From an uncultured Phycisphaerales bacterium (GTDB lineage: Bacteria > Planctomycetota > Phycisphaerae > UBA1845 > Fen-1342): 64,000 nucleotides of DNA. The stretch is from assembly GCA_903914415.1 (NCBI GenBank), contig CAIWOY010000152.1, positions 37,584 to 101,583 on the forward strand, given 5' to 3'. Made by a program: the position numbers and the translations under genes. Below are positions 1 through 9,400 of the stretch, one piece after another (positions within the stretch are counted from its first letter, which is position 1; every line of letters starts with the position of its first letter). The notes under the pieces are model-generated. The model saw only the letters and a program-made list of their open reading frames with translations, was not told the DNA's origin and did not search any database.

Positions 1-585
1 CCCGGGGCCGTCATCGGCCGCCCGCCGCTCAGCAGCGGGGCCACATCGCGCGTCGTGACGACTGCGGAGCTGCTGCCGGTGCTCATCGGCGACGGTTGCG
101 TGATCGGGGCCCACGCGGTCATCTACATGGACGTGCGCATCGGGGCCCGCAGCATGATCTGTGACACCGCCTGCGTGCGCGAGGAGTGCGAGATCGGCGA
201 GGAGACGGTCATCGCCATGGGCGTCACGATCAACTACCGCGCCCGCATCGGCAGCCGCGTGAAGATCATGGACAACAGCCACATCACCGGCAACGCGGTG
301 ATCGAGGACGACGTCTTCGTCTCGACGCATGTGACGACGACCAATGACAACGCGATGGGCCGCAAGCCCCCCTCCGGCCGGGATTGGATCGGTAAAGGGC
401 CGGTGATCCGCCGTTTCGCGACGATCGGCCAGGGGGCCTGCCTCCTGCCAGGCGTCGAGATCGGCCGCAACGCGATCGTCGGCGCGGGGGCGGTCGTGAC
501 GCACGACGTGCCCGCGGAGACTCTCGTTCTGGGCATTCCCGCGCGGCCGGTTCGGCGGCTGGGCCCGGATGAGATCCGGACCTAA
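1..585 (+). CDS. Left-handed beta-helix (hexapeptide repeat) acyltransferase, 5' end outside window
   Basis: The open frame runs from base 1 without a stop, so the true start lies upstream; an internal GTG at 55 has no clear ribosome-binding site. The visible 194 residues are built of repeated [LIV]-G-x4 turns (for example VLIGDGCVIGAHAVIY, VEIGRNAIVGAGAVV), the signature of left-handed parallel beta-helix transferases. A central segment with MDNSHITGN and a Thr/Asn-rich loop, and a C-terminal GIPARPVRR, are typical of the sugar O/N-acetyltransferase group (WbbJ/NeuD/FdtC-like). The likely role is acetylation of a nucleotide-sugar or glycan in the cytoplasm during surface polysaccharide synthesis. 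It lies 64 bp before a family-2 glycosyltransferase on the same strand. The acceptor is unknown. Confidence 0.85.
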   Translation, partial: PGAVIGRPPLSSGATSRVVTTAELLPVLIGDGCVIGAHAVIYMDVRIGARSMICDTACVREECEIGEETVIAMGVTINYRARIGSRVKIMDNSHITGNAVIEDDVFVSTHVTTTNDNAMGRKPPSGRDWIGKGPVIRRFATIGQGACLLPGVEIGRNAIVGAGAVVTHDVPAETLVLGIPARPVRRLGPDEIRT

Positions 586-649
586 GCGGCAGCGGCGCGG
601 TTAGCGTGGCGGGGAGGCGGCACTCGACACCAACAGGAGTACATCTGCG

Positions 650-1426
650 TTGAGCGAGGTAGCGCAGCCAGCCGCAGCTTCACGCCAAGTGCCCGCGGGC
701 TCGCCGGTCTATCCTGGCCATCGCGTGCTGGCGATGTTCGCCTTCTGGAACGAGGGCTCGAAGCTGCAGCAGATGATTCCGCGGCTGCGGCCAGGGCTCG
801 TGGACCAGTTCGTCGCGGTCAACGACGGCTCCACGGACGACGGCCCCGCGCTGCTCCGCAACGCTGGCATCCGCGTGCTCGACCAGGCGCACGTCGGGGC
901 GGGGGCCGCGATCAAGACGGCGGTGCGCTACGCTCTGGCCAGCGGCTTCGACATCCTGGTGCTCATGGCCGGCAACAACAAAGACAATCCCGAGGAGATC
1001 CCGCGCCTCCTCGAGCCCATCGTCGCCCGCGGCTACGACTACGTGCAGGGCAGCCGCTTCCTCCCGGGCGGGTCGAGCCCGCATCTGCCGGCGTTCCGCT
1101 GGCTGGCGATCAAGCTGCTCAGCGCCGTGTTCCGGCTGTATAGCTGGAAACGCTGCACGGACCTGACCAACGGTTTCCGCGCCTACCGGCTAAGCTTGTT
1201 CAGCGACCCGCGCATCAACATCTGGCAGGACTGGCTGGACCAGTACGAGTACGAGTACTACGTGCACTGGAAGGCCTACACCCTGCGCTACAAAGTGACC
1301 GAGGTCCCCGTCACGAAGTCCTACCCGGCCCAGAAGGGCGTGGCGTACTCCAAGATCCGCCCGTTCACCGGCTGGTGGCAGATGCTCCGCCCGTTCGTTC
1401 TGCTGGGGCTGGGGCTGCGTAAGTAG
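650..1426 (+). CDS. Family 2 glycosyltransferase (DPM1-like)
   Basis: 258 residues. The start is a TTG at 650, chosen because AGGAG lies 10 bp upstream and the preceding frame holds no better codon. The N-terminal GT-A fold begins with VLAMFAFWNEG and the nucleotide-binding VNDGSTDDG. Where most relatives have M-D-A-D, this protein reads LMAGNNKDNPEEIP, so the usual metal-binding DxD is replaced by A-G-N-N while the following K-D-N-P is kept. QGSRFLPGG and TDLTNGFRAY match polyprenyl-phosphate and undecaprenyl glycosyltransferases. No membrane helix is visible, so it is probably cytosolic or peripheral. It follows the acyltransferase and probably shares its operon. Donor and acceptor cannot be told from sequence. 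Confidence 0.85.
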   Translation: MSEVAQPAAASRQVPAGSPVYPGHRVLAMFAFWNEGSKLQQMIPRLRPGLVDQFVAVNDGSTDDGPALLRNAGIRVLDQAHVGAGAAIKTAVRYALASGFDILVLMAGNNKDNPEEIPRLLEPIVARGYDYVQGSRFLPGGSSPHLPAFRWLAIKLLSAVFRLYSWKRCTDLTNGFRAYRLSLFSDPRINIWQDWLDQYEYEYYVHWKAYTLRYKVTEVPVTKSYPAQKGVAYSKIRPFTGWWQMLRPFVLLGLGLRK

Positions 1427-1450
1427 CGGCACCGCGCCGCGCCGTGCTTA

Positions 1451-1528
1451 GTGTGCCTAACAGAACCCCCCTCCCTCCCAGGGAGGGGCTGGGGGAGGGT
1501 CAAAACGCCCGGGTTTTGATAGGCGCTC
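1451..1528. repeat. Dispersed GGGAGG-type palindromic repeat, copy 1
   Basis: A ~75-bp unit starts with GTGTGCCTAACAGAACC, has a C/G-rich inverted core (CCCTCCC...GGGAGGGG) and ends with CAAAACGCCCGGGTTTTG, itself an inverted repeat. Near-identical units lie at 13003-13099 and 27410-27473, and a core-only copy in the other orientation lies inside a gene at 58741-58781. Here it sits between two convergent genes and supplies the last codons and stop of the leftward one. It could also act as a bidirectional terminator. Confidence 0.75.
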
Positions 1529-3548
1529 TTAGCGACCACAGCGCATACACCGCCAGCGGGATCAGCGCCACGCGCGCCGGGAGCCCGTAGCGGTCGGTCG
1601 GCGTGAGCAGGTAAACGAACGGCGCGAAGTTGCTCAAGGCCAGCAGCGCCGCCGCGAAAACACCATAGCAGCGGTTGCGCAAGGCCAGCCAGGTGCCGGC
1701 GAGCGACAGGATCGCCAGGGGCGGCAGCAGCAGGTGATAGCCCTGGAACAGGCGGTCGAACCAGGCGCACGCCTGGCAGGAGGCCAGGTAGGAGGTATCC
1801 ACCTTCAGGTCTGGGCAGGCCGCTGCCACCGCCGGGTAGCCCGGCGCGCTCTCGGTTCCCGGCACGAAGTTGCTGCGCTGCGGGTTCATTTCCGCCGGCC
1901 GCCCGCGCAGCGGCAGGGCGAGGAAGGCATTTGCGCCGATGAACTCGATCGGTGCCGGGTGCAGAAGCAGCCCGGACAGGTACCCGTAGGATTGCGCGGC
2001 CATCAGCAGGCTCACGTGCGGACGGCGCGCGTGCATCTCCGCCAGCGTTTGCGCCCGCGAGAACTTGCCGAAATCCGGCCCGACCTTGTGCCCCGCGCCG
2101 TCATAGGCGAACAGCGCCGTCTGGTTCAGGTCCAGTTGCTTCATCTCGTCGGCCGACTCCAGACGCTTGTCGGGCGTGAAACCCCGCGCCGCCGCCGCGC
2201 GGTCCTTCAGTATCGAACGCGGCAGGCACAGCGCCATGAGCCCCACGGCGACGATCGGCCCGGCTAGGCGAACCCAACGGTCCGTCCGGTGCTGCAGGGT
2301 ACTCATCAGCAACGCCAGGGGCGCCAGCACGAGCAGCGGCGCCGTGTTCGACCGCACGTAGGTCGCAGCCACACAACACAGGCCCACGAAAGCGGCGCTG
2401 AGCAACTCACGGGCGCGGCCGGCCGGCCGGGCCGTATCGCGCACGAAGTGGGAGGTAGCCGCCCAGACGACCAGCACCACCATGAACGTGGTCGGCGTCT
2501 CGGTCAATGCGTACCGCTCGAAGGCCAACTGGATCGGGTCCAAACCGACCAGCAGGAGCCCCACGACCGGCCACGGCGGCGGGACAAACCGGCGCAGCGT
2601 CAGGTACGTCAGGACGGCGCTCGCCACACCGAGCAGCGCGTTGCCGGCGCCGAGGATCACCGATGACGGACCGCCCATGCTCAGCAACAGCGCGAGCCAG
2701 AGGGAGAATCCGGGCGGCCGGAGGGCGCTGAAGTGCTCCAGACTGTGGGTTTCGAGGAACTTGAGCCCGTTGGCCATGTAGTCCGTGCTGTCCCAAGAGT
2801 AAAAGAACGGCGCCCAACTCGCGATCCAGACGCGTACCAGTACAACCAGCGCGACGGCCAGGACGGCCCACGGCGTTCGCCGCGCCATGCCGGTCCGCGC
2901 CACGCGTGCGGCCACGGCGACGGCCGCGACGACGACACTCAACCCGAGCAGCGTAAGCGCGTACCCGGCCCCATGCGCGGTCCGGCCGAAGCCCGGCACT
3001 ACGCCCAGTGGCAGCGCGCCGCTGGGGGAGGTGGTCACGAACTCCACCGGCCACGACGACGCCGTGGTCAGTCGCGCGTCGGCCGACGCGGCCGGTCGCA
3101 GGGAACGCTGCCGAAGCGGGATTCCGTACACCAGCTCGGCCACGCGAGCCTGGCTGAGTCTCACGTGCGCGCCGGGCGAATTGTCCCAATGCAGCGCGAG
3201 TTGCGTGAACGCGTATGTCGGCAGGGCCTGACGGACCTCGAAAGACTGCTCCGCCACAGCGGCCCGGTGCCCGGGCCCGTCGCCGTTGACCGTGGGCGCG
3301 TCGACGGCGAGCCATACCCCGTTCGCAACCCCGTCTGCCGCGCGCACCCACTGCAGCGACCACCCGTCGTTGGCATTACTGAGGCGCAAGTCGATCCGGA
3401 TCTGCCGCTCGAGTACCCACGGTGCCAGGAGTACCCAAAGCACCGCGGCGAGCAGGGGCACAGTGACCAGAAGCCACGGCCAGTGCGTCGCCCGGCGCGC
3501 GACCGACGCGAACCGCTCCGCCATCGACCTGCGTGGCCTACCTGACAT
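1500..3548 (-). CDS. Polytopic membrane glycosyltransferase-like protein (GT-C/PMT type)
   Basis: 682 residues from the ATG at 3548. This start is preferred over one 33 bp upstream because GGAGAGG precedes it. A first membrane helix (about 23-46) is followed by a ~145-residue hydrophilic segment, probably outside, and then by about ten further helices. SWDSTDYMANGLKFL followed by LRPPGFSLWLALLL resembles the acidic loop and R-P-P-G motif of dolichyl- or undecaprenyl-phosphate-sugar-dependent GT-C enzymes (ArnT/PMT). A late loop has four cysteines (CPDLK..CQACAW). The role is probably sugar transfer on the outer face of the inner membrane. The last residues are encoded within a dispersed repeat, so the original C-terminus may have been altered. 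A similar-sized membrane protein follows upstream on the same strand. Confidence 0.7.
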   Translation of the reverse strand: MSGRPRRSMAERFASVARRATHWPWLLVTVPLLAAVLWVLLAPWVLERQIRIDLRLSNANDGWSLQWVRAADGVANGVWLAVDAPTVNGDGPGHRAAVAEQSFEVRQALPTYAFTQLALHWDNSPGAHVRLSQARVAELVYGIPLRQRSLRPAASADARLTTASSWPVEFVTTSPSGALPLGVVPGFGRTAHGAGYALTLLGLSVVVAAVAVAARVARTGMARRTPWAVLAVALVVLVRVWIASWAPFFYSWDSTDYMANGLKFLETHSLEHFSALRPPGFSLWLALLLSMGGPSSVILGAGNALLGVASAVLTYLTLRRFVPPPWPVVGLLLVGLDPIQLAFERYALTETPTTFMVVLVVWAATSHFVRDTARPAGRARELLSAAFVGLCCVAATYVRSNTAPLLVLAPLALLMSTLQHRTDRWVRLAGPIVAVGLMALCLPRSILKDRAAAARGFTPDKRLESADEMKQLDLNQTALFAYDGAGHKVGPDFGKFSRAQTLAEMHARRPHVSLLMAAQSYGYLSGLLLHPAPIEFIGANAFLALPLRGRPAEMNPQRSNFVPGTESAPGYPAVAAACPDLKVDTSYLASCQACAWFDRLFQGYHLLLPPLAILSLAGTWLALRNRCYGVFAAALLALSNFAPFVYLLTPTDRYGLPARVALIPLAVYALWSLRAPIKTRAF

Positions 3549-3806
3549 GGTTGCCTCTCCAGGATTCGAGTACACAAACACTGCGCGCCGGGTCGTGCCG
3601 CCGGCGAGATCTTACCGTTAGTCCGCCTTGAAGGGCTATTCTACGCGCGCCGGTCGCTATGCGAGCTTCGTGGTGCTGCCGGTGCGAGACGGCCACACGC
3701 CGCGCTCAACTAATCCGTGGCCGCTCCGCCAGGATGGCAATGTTTTCGCCGAAACGCGCCGGGAGAATAAGGCGTGCCATGAGGCACGTGCGGATGTTTC
3801 GGTACT

Positions 3807-5882
3807 TCAATCTGTCGGCGCTGAGGCTGGTGGGGGTGGAGCCGGGGCGGACGCTGTTCCGGGCATGACGCCGCCGGCCTCATGGTCGAACAGCGTCATC
3901 TGGTAATCCCCACGCTCCGGTGCGTCCTCATACGCAATGCCGTAACCGAGTTCGGGGTGTCCGCGCAGGAAGCGGGCGTACGCAGAGTTCTTGTAAACCA
4001 GCACGTAGCGCGGCGCGAGCCGCTGGACGGAGCCGATCCAGGCGGCCATTTCTTCGGAGGAAAGCTCGATAAACGCCGCCGGACTGCCCGGCGTACCGGG
4101 CCACAACTCCCGTGGCGATCCAGGCAGCATGCAAATGCGATTCGACCAGTCCTTGTTCAACAGCAGGGCCGGGAAGCTGTCCACGTTCCAGACCAGCAGC
4201 GCGCCGGCCGGGCAGCGGTGTCGAACGTAGTGAATCAGCGCCGGAGAGCACGTATAAGTCGGGGCGACTTCGACGCGCTCCGGCCGATCGGCGGTTCGCC
4301 GCGTCCAGGAGACGCCGCCCGTCTGCGCCGCCTGCCCCATGAGCCACGTGAGTTCGCGCACGACGCCCTGCACATTGGGCCAAGCCAACAGCAGCAGGCC
4401 CAGCGCAATCCCCGTGCCGGTGCGGCGCGGCAGCTCACTGAACACACACACCGCACAGGCAGCCAGTACGGCTATCACCGCGAAGCCGTAGCGTGGCACC
4501 GCGACCGGCGTAAAGAACAGGCAAACGAGGATCCCGCCGACCAGCGCCAGCCGCCAGGTATTGCGCCGGAGCAGGGCCGCGACGGCGAAGCCCGCCGCGG
4601 GCAGCAGGAGGCCAAAGGGCAGCACCGGTCCGAAGCTGCCGAAGGATTCGACGGAAAGCGGCGCGTCAAAGTCGGTCCACGCGCGGTAGTAGCGCTCGAA
4701 CAGGCCCATATCGCCGATCGGTTTCTGGGCCGTCGTTTGGCCGCCCAGATTCACGGGGCCCGGGTCATGCGGTCCGCGCAGCAGCTCGTGGCCGGCGACG
4801 ACGATGCGGTAGGGGTAGAACGGGTTTCCGTACTCGCGCCCGTACCGCACGTAGAGCGGAAGACCAAGCGCCAGAAAGACCGCGGCTGCGAGCGCCCGGC
4901 GTGAGATGATGAACCGCCCGATGCACGCGGCTGTTTGCGCCGGCCGGGTCCGCAAGAACAGCGGCTCGGCCAGGGCCAGCCCCACCAAGACGCACGCTAG
5001 CATGGGGTACTTGATCAGACACGCCTCGGCGAATCCCGCGGCGGCGAGCGCCCAGTCCGCCGTGACATCGTGGCTCTGCGGCCGCGGCGCGAGAAACGCC
5101 AGGGTCGCGACGATGGAGGCCGCGACGGCCATATCGGTGTAGCCGGATACCACGAGCATGAAGAAGAGCGGCATCGTGGCCAGCGCGATCGCCCCCAGCG
5201 CTGCTTCGCGCGGGCGCGCCCCGGTTCGCCGGGCCAGCACGTATACCCCCAGCAGCAGTTGCACGCCGAAGGCAAGCTGAACGGGATTGAACAAGAGATC
5301 GGTGTGCGTGAACTGAAGCGTCCAGTACCACAGATGCTCGCAGCCGCGCGGATAGAGGCGCCCCGCGGTCGGAATGAACGCATCCATCGGCCCGACGCGG
5401 CCGTCCTGATATGGCTGAAAGGCCATCGGCACGTGGTAGCTCAGGGCATCCCAGGCGCCCTGCACGACGTACAGGCCCGCGGCCAAGTAGATCAGCATCA
5501 GCAGGGCGACGCCGACGGCGCCGATCCCCGTGATCCAACCAATTCGGCGGAACCACGGCCAGAGCCGCCCGAGGATTTGTCTGGGCGCCGCGAGCAGTGC
5601 GCCGGGTCCGTGGCGCCGTCGTAACCACGCCAGGAGTGCCGCGGAACCGAGCACGTGTGCCAGCGGCAGCCAGTCCAGCGGTCGGGCGACCGGCACCCGC
5701 GAAAGCAGCTCGACCTCCGCGTACAGCGTGAGGACGACGATCAGGGTGGTCCCCAGGAGCCACTCCGCCGCGGAACCTTCGGGATCGGCCCGGTGCCGGA
5801 TCGCAAGTACGCCCACAAAGAGGGCCCCGACTGCGACGACGGCGAGCGCCGCAAGCAACCAGCCGACAACGGTGACTTGCAT
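3807..5882 (-). CDS. Large polytopic membrane protein, probable GT-C glycosyltransferase
   Basis: 691 residues, start ATG 5882 with GGAT six bases upstream. About eleven hydrophobic helices occur, the first at 5-27. After the fourth helix a loop reads GAWDALSYHVPMAF (D145, H150) then LYPRGCEHLWYW, in the position where GT-C enzymes carry their catalytic acidic loop. The C-terminal ~170 residues are soluble, with CSPALIHYVRHRCP and YVLVYKNSAYA, ending in an Ala/Pro-rich tail. It is same-strand with the GT-C-like gene 258 bp downstream, suggesting a joint role in surface glycan assembly. No precise family was recognised, and a flippase or polymerase role is also possible. Confidence 0.6.
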   Translation of the reverse strand: MQVTVVGWLLAALAVVAVGALFVGVLAIRHRADPEGSAAEWLLGTTLIVVLTLYAEVELLSRVPVARPLDWLPLAHVLGSAALLAWLRRRHGPGALLAAPRQILGRLWPWFRRIGWITGIGAVGVALLMLIYLAAGLYVVQGAWDALSYHVPMAFQPYQDGRVGPMDAFIPTAGRLYPRGCEHLWYWTLQFTHTDLLFNPVQLAFGVQLLLGVYVLARRTGARPREAALGAIALATMPLFFMLVVSGYTDMAVAASIVATLAFLAPRPQSHDVTADWALAAAGFAEACLIKYPMLACVLVGLALAEPLFLRTRPAQTAACIGRFIISRRALAAAVFLALGLPLYVRYGREYGNPFYPYRIVVAGHELLRGPHDPGPVNLGGQTTAQKPIGDMGLFERYYRAWTDFDAPLSVESFGSFGPVLPFGLLLPAAGFAVAALLRRNTWRLALVGGILVCLFFTPVAVPRYGFAVIAVLAACAVCVFSELPRRTGTGIALGLLLLAWPNVQGVVRELTWLMGQAAQTGGVSWTRRTADRPERVEVAPTYTCSPALIHYVRHRCPAGALLVWNVDSFPALLLNKDWSNRICMLPGSPRELWPGTPGSPAAFIELSSEEMAAWIGSVQRLAPRYVLVYKNSAYARFLRGHPELGYGIAYEDAPERGDYQMTLFDHEAGGVMPGTASAPAPPPPASAPTD

Positions 5883-6008
5883 GTGTGGATCCGGTGCCAG
5901 GCAAACGGCGGCCGATTCTCAGGGCCGTGCGCAGCCTCGTCAAGGCACGTGCGACGACTACCGCTGCGCTGCAGAACGTCACAGCGCGGCCTGCGCCCGC
6001 AACCCAAT

Positions 6009-6057
6009 GTAGCGGCCGACCGCGTTGACGTAGCGGCCGACCCCCGTGTCGGCCGTA
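6009..6057. repeat. Dispersed palindrome GTAGCGGCC..GGCCGT, partial plus full copy
   Basis: A truncated copy (6009-6020) is followed by a full copy (6030-6057) with the inverted arms GGCCGAC and GTCGGCC around a CCCC core. The same 27-28 bp unit occurs at 27493-27520 and inside proS at 53127-53153, and a variant with changed inner arms is at 59537-59563. It looks like a REP-type mobile palindrome. Confidence 0.7.
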
Positions 6058-6157
6058 GGCTGCGGAGAGCTTTGCGCGGCGCGCCACGATCCCGAACGTG
6101 TGTAGTACGGGCTGGTGGCTGGCGTTGGCTGGTTGTTCCTGGGCTTCCAGCCCTCAT

Positions 6158-6239
6158 TGCGAGAGGCGGGACTCGAACCCGCACGGGTTTCCCCGCCAGA
6201 ACCTAAATCTGGTGCGTCTGCCAATTCCGCCACTCTCGC
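6158..6239 (-). tRNA. tRNA-Leu (anticodon TAG)
   Basis: The acceptor arms GCGAGAG (6239-6233) and CTCTCGC (6165-6159) pair perfectly, with discriminator A at 6158. The anticodon arm CCAGA-TTTAGGT-TCTGG gives anticodon TAG. A long variable arm (GCGGGGAAACCCGTGC) marks it as class II leucine tRNA, and the T arm is GCGGG-TTCGAGT-CCCGC. The 3' CCA is not encoded. The gene stands alone. Confidence 0.95.
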
Positions 6240-6250
6240 CGGGCGCGGTC

Positions 6251-6279
6251 ACTATAGCATCGCCGGGCAGCGTTTTGCA
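6251..6279 (-). promoter_or_regulatory. Candidate promoter of tRNA-Leu
   Basis: Read leftward, a TATAGT -10 box (6256-6251) is preceded after exactly 17 bases by TGCAAA (6279-6274), a poor -35. Transcription would begin near 6244, about five bases before the mature tRNA, which fits a short processed leader. Confidence 0.45.
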
Positions 6280-6473
6280 CTTGGCGCCCGGCGGTCAACG
6301 GGCGGCGCCGCCAGGCGCGCAACTTGACACAACGGGCGGCCCGGCTAAGCATCAGGGGAAGATCAGACGCCGGAATCCCGATAAGGTCTGGTCGTCGGCT
6401 GGGTCGTGCGCGGACTGTGGATGTCGTCCGCTGACGCGTAACTTGTTACCGGAAAGCACGTTAGGTTGACATC

Positions 6474-9400
6474 ATGGGTAAACGCAAGCAGTCGGGCCGC
6501 TCGCTCGTAATCGTCGAGTCGCCGGCCAAGGCGAAGACGATCGGCAAGTACCTCGGCAGCGGCTACGTCGTCAAAGCGTCGCTCGGGCACGTCCGCGATC
6601 TGCCCGAGCGAGATTTCGGCATCGATGTAACTAGCGACTTCAAGCCAACTTACGAGATCGTCAAGGGCAGGGTCAAGATCGTGGCCGAGTTGCGGAAGCT
6701 CGCGGCCGGGGCCGAGAGCGTGTACCTCGCGACCGACCTTGACCGTGAAGGCGAAGCGATCGCCTGGCATCTCGTCGAGGCGCTCAACCTGTCGGCGGAC
6801 AAAGTCCGCCGGGTCATTTTCAACGCGATCACGAAGGCGGCCATCACCGAGGCGTTTGCCCATCCGCGCGAAATCGACTTCGACCGCGTCAACGCCCAGC
6901 AGGCCCGCCGCATCCTCGACCGCATCGTCGGCTACGAGCTGAGCCCGCTGTTGTGGAAGAAGATCGCGAAGGGGCTGTCCGCCGGGCGGGTGCAATCGGT
7001 TACGGTCCGCCTCATCGTCGAGCGGGAGCGCGAAATCCGCGCGTTCGTACCCGAGGAAAGTTGGAAGCTCGTCGCGTGCTTGACCGGCGACGACGCCGCC
7101 GCCGGCCGGCTGCGCGGGGCGTGGCACGAGTTCTTGCGGGGCGGCGAGCGCACGCAGAAGGACATCCTGACCTGGCTGGGCCAGCACGGCGGCCTGCGCG
7201 TCGAATTGGACAAGGTCGGCGGCCAGCCCTTCGCCCCCCGCAGTGCGGAGGACGCGGCGCGCGTCGCGGAAGCGCTCGGGCTCCGTATCGAGCGCGTAGC
7301 GCGGGAACCGTGGCAGGATTACAAGCACCTCGGTCTTCAGCGGGCCACCGTGATCGGGACTTTGGACCCAGCGCGCGTGCCGGCGCTGCGCATCGCCAAC
7401 CTGACCACAAAACGGACCGTCTCCAGGCCGCCCGGGCCGTTCACGACGGCGAGCTTGCAGCAACAGGCAAGCACCGTGCTGCGTTTCGCGGCGTCGCGGA
7501 CGATGCGTATCGCCCAGTCGCTATATGAAGGCGTGGACCTCAACGGCCAGGGGCCGGTCGGCTTGATTACCTACATGCGGACCGATTCGACCAACGTCGC
7601 CAAGGAGGCGCTCGACGCGGTGCGCGGGTTTATCCGCCAGAACTACGGGGCCGGGTACGCGCCCGAGAGCCCGAACGTCTTCGGCAAGCGGCAGGAGCGC
7701 GCCCAGGAGGCGCACGAGGCCATCCGTCCCACCGACCCGGCGCTCACGCCGGACAGCATCCGCAGCGCCTTGTCGCCCGAGCAACACCGGCTGTACGAGC
7801 TGATCTGGAAGCGTTTCGTCGCCTGCCAGATGGCGCCGGCGCAGTGGGACGCGACCTCGGTCACCGTCGCCGCCGAAACCGCGCTGGGGACGGCCGCGTT
7901 CGGCGGCAACGGACGGAAGCTGGCGTTTGACGGGTACTTGCGGGTCGCCGGAATTCCGAGCGACGATGCGTTGTTGCCGGGGTTGACGCAGGGCCAGGCG
8001 GTCGGGTTGCTCGACCTGGAGCCGAAGCAGCAGTTTACCTCGCCGCCCGCGCGCTACACCGAAGCGTCCCTGGTCAAGGCGCTCGAGGCGGACGGGATCG
8101 GCCGGCCGAGCACCTACGCGGCGATCATCGATACGATTCAGGATCGCGGGTACGTGGAGCAGGACGACCGGAAGTTTTACCCGACCGCGCTCGGCGAGCT
8201 CGTGACCGACAAGCTGGTCGAGCACTTCCCCAAGATCGTGGACGTCAAGTTCACCTCGCACATGGAGGATGAGCTGGACAAGATCGAGGAGGCGCACCTC
8301 GACTGGGTGCAGGTGTTGCACGAATTCTACGGCCCGTTCCGCGAGTTGCTCGCCAAGGCGAGCGAGGCCATGCCGACCACGCGCAGCCAGCCGAGCCCGT
8401 ACGCCTGTCCCACCTGCGAGGCACCGATGGTGTATCGCTGGGGCCGCGCCGGCCGCTTCCTGGCGTGCAGCAAGTATCCCAAGTGCCGCGGCACGCTGAA
8501 CGTCAATCGCGAGGGCGAGCCGATCCAGCCCAAGACCAGCGGACAGGCCTGCGAGCTGTGCGGTCGCCCCATGTTGCTGCGCCAGTCGCGCACGGGGTCC
8601 TTCCTCGGCTGCGGCGGCTATCCCGAGTGCCGGAACACCATGCCCTGCAATCCGCAGGGCGAGCCCCTGCGCCTGGTCAAGGAGGACGAGCTCAAGCGGC
8701 CCTGCGACGTGTGCGGCGAGGGCGAGATGGTCGTCAAGCGCAAGGGGCGCCGGGCGTTCCTGGGGTGCAACCGCTTCCCGACGTGCAAGAACACCAGTTC
8801 GCTGCCGGAGGACGTGCGCCTGGAACACAAGCCGGCCCCGCCGCCGGAGCAGGCCGGCGTAAACTGCCCGCAGTGCGGGCGGCCGATGGTGATTCGAGCG
8901 GGCCGGCGCGGCAAGTTCGTGGCGTGCTCGGGCTTCCCGCGCTGTCGGCACACCATGCCGGTCGAGAAGCTGGACGCCGCCCGGACGCGGGCTGGGTCCG
9001 CGACGGTCGCGACGGCCGGCTCGTCTCCAAACATAGCCGGCGCGCTGCCGGCAGCGGGGGCTGTAGCGCCGAATGGCGGCTGGAAGCCCTGGCAGCCGGA
9101 CGCGCCGCCGCCGGCCGGCTTCGCCTTGACGCGGACTGGGCGGCTGGTGATCGAGGCGTTGCCCGAGCCCGGCACGTTGCGCTGCCCGGAGTGCGCCAGC
9201 ACGGTGGAATTGAAGCGCGGCCGCTTCGGACCGTTCTTCTCCTGCACGAACTTCCCGCGCTGCCGGTTCAACTGCAACCTGCGCGGCGTGGCGAAGAAGC
9301 AGGCGGACGAGTTGCTGCCGGCCCCGACCCGGCCGCCGCCGATCCCGACGGACATCCGTTGCGACGAATGCGGACAGCCGATGGTCGTGCGCACCGGCCG

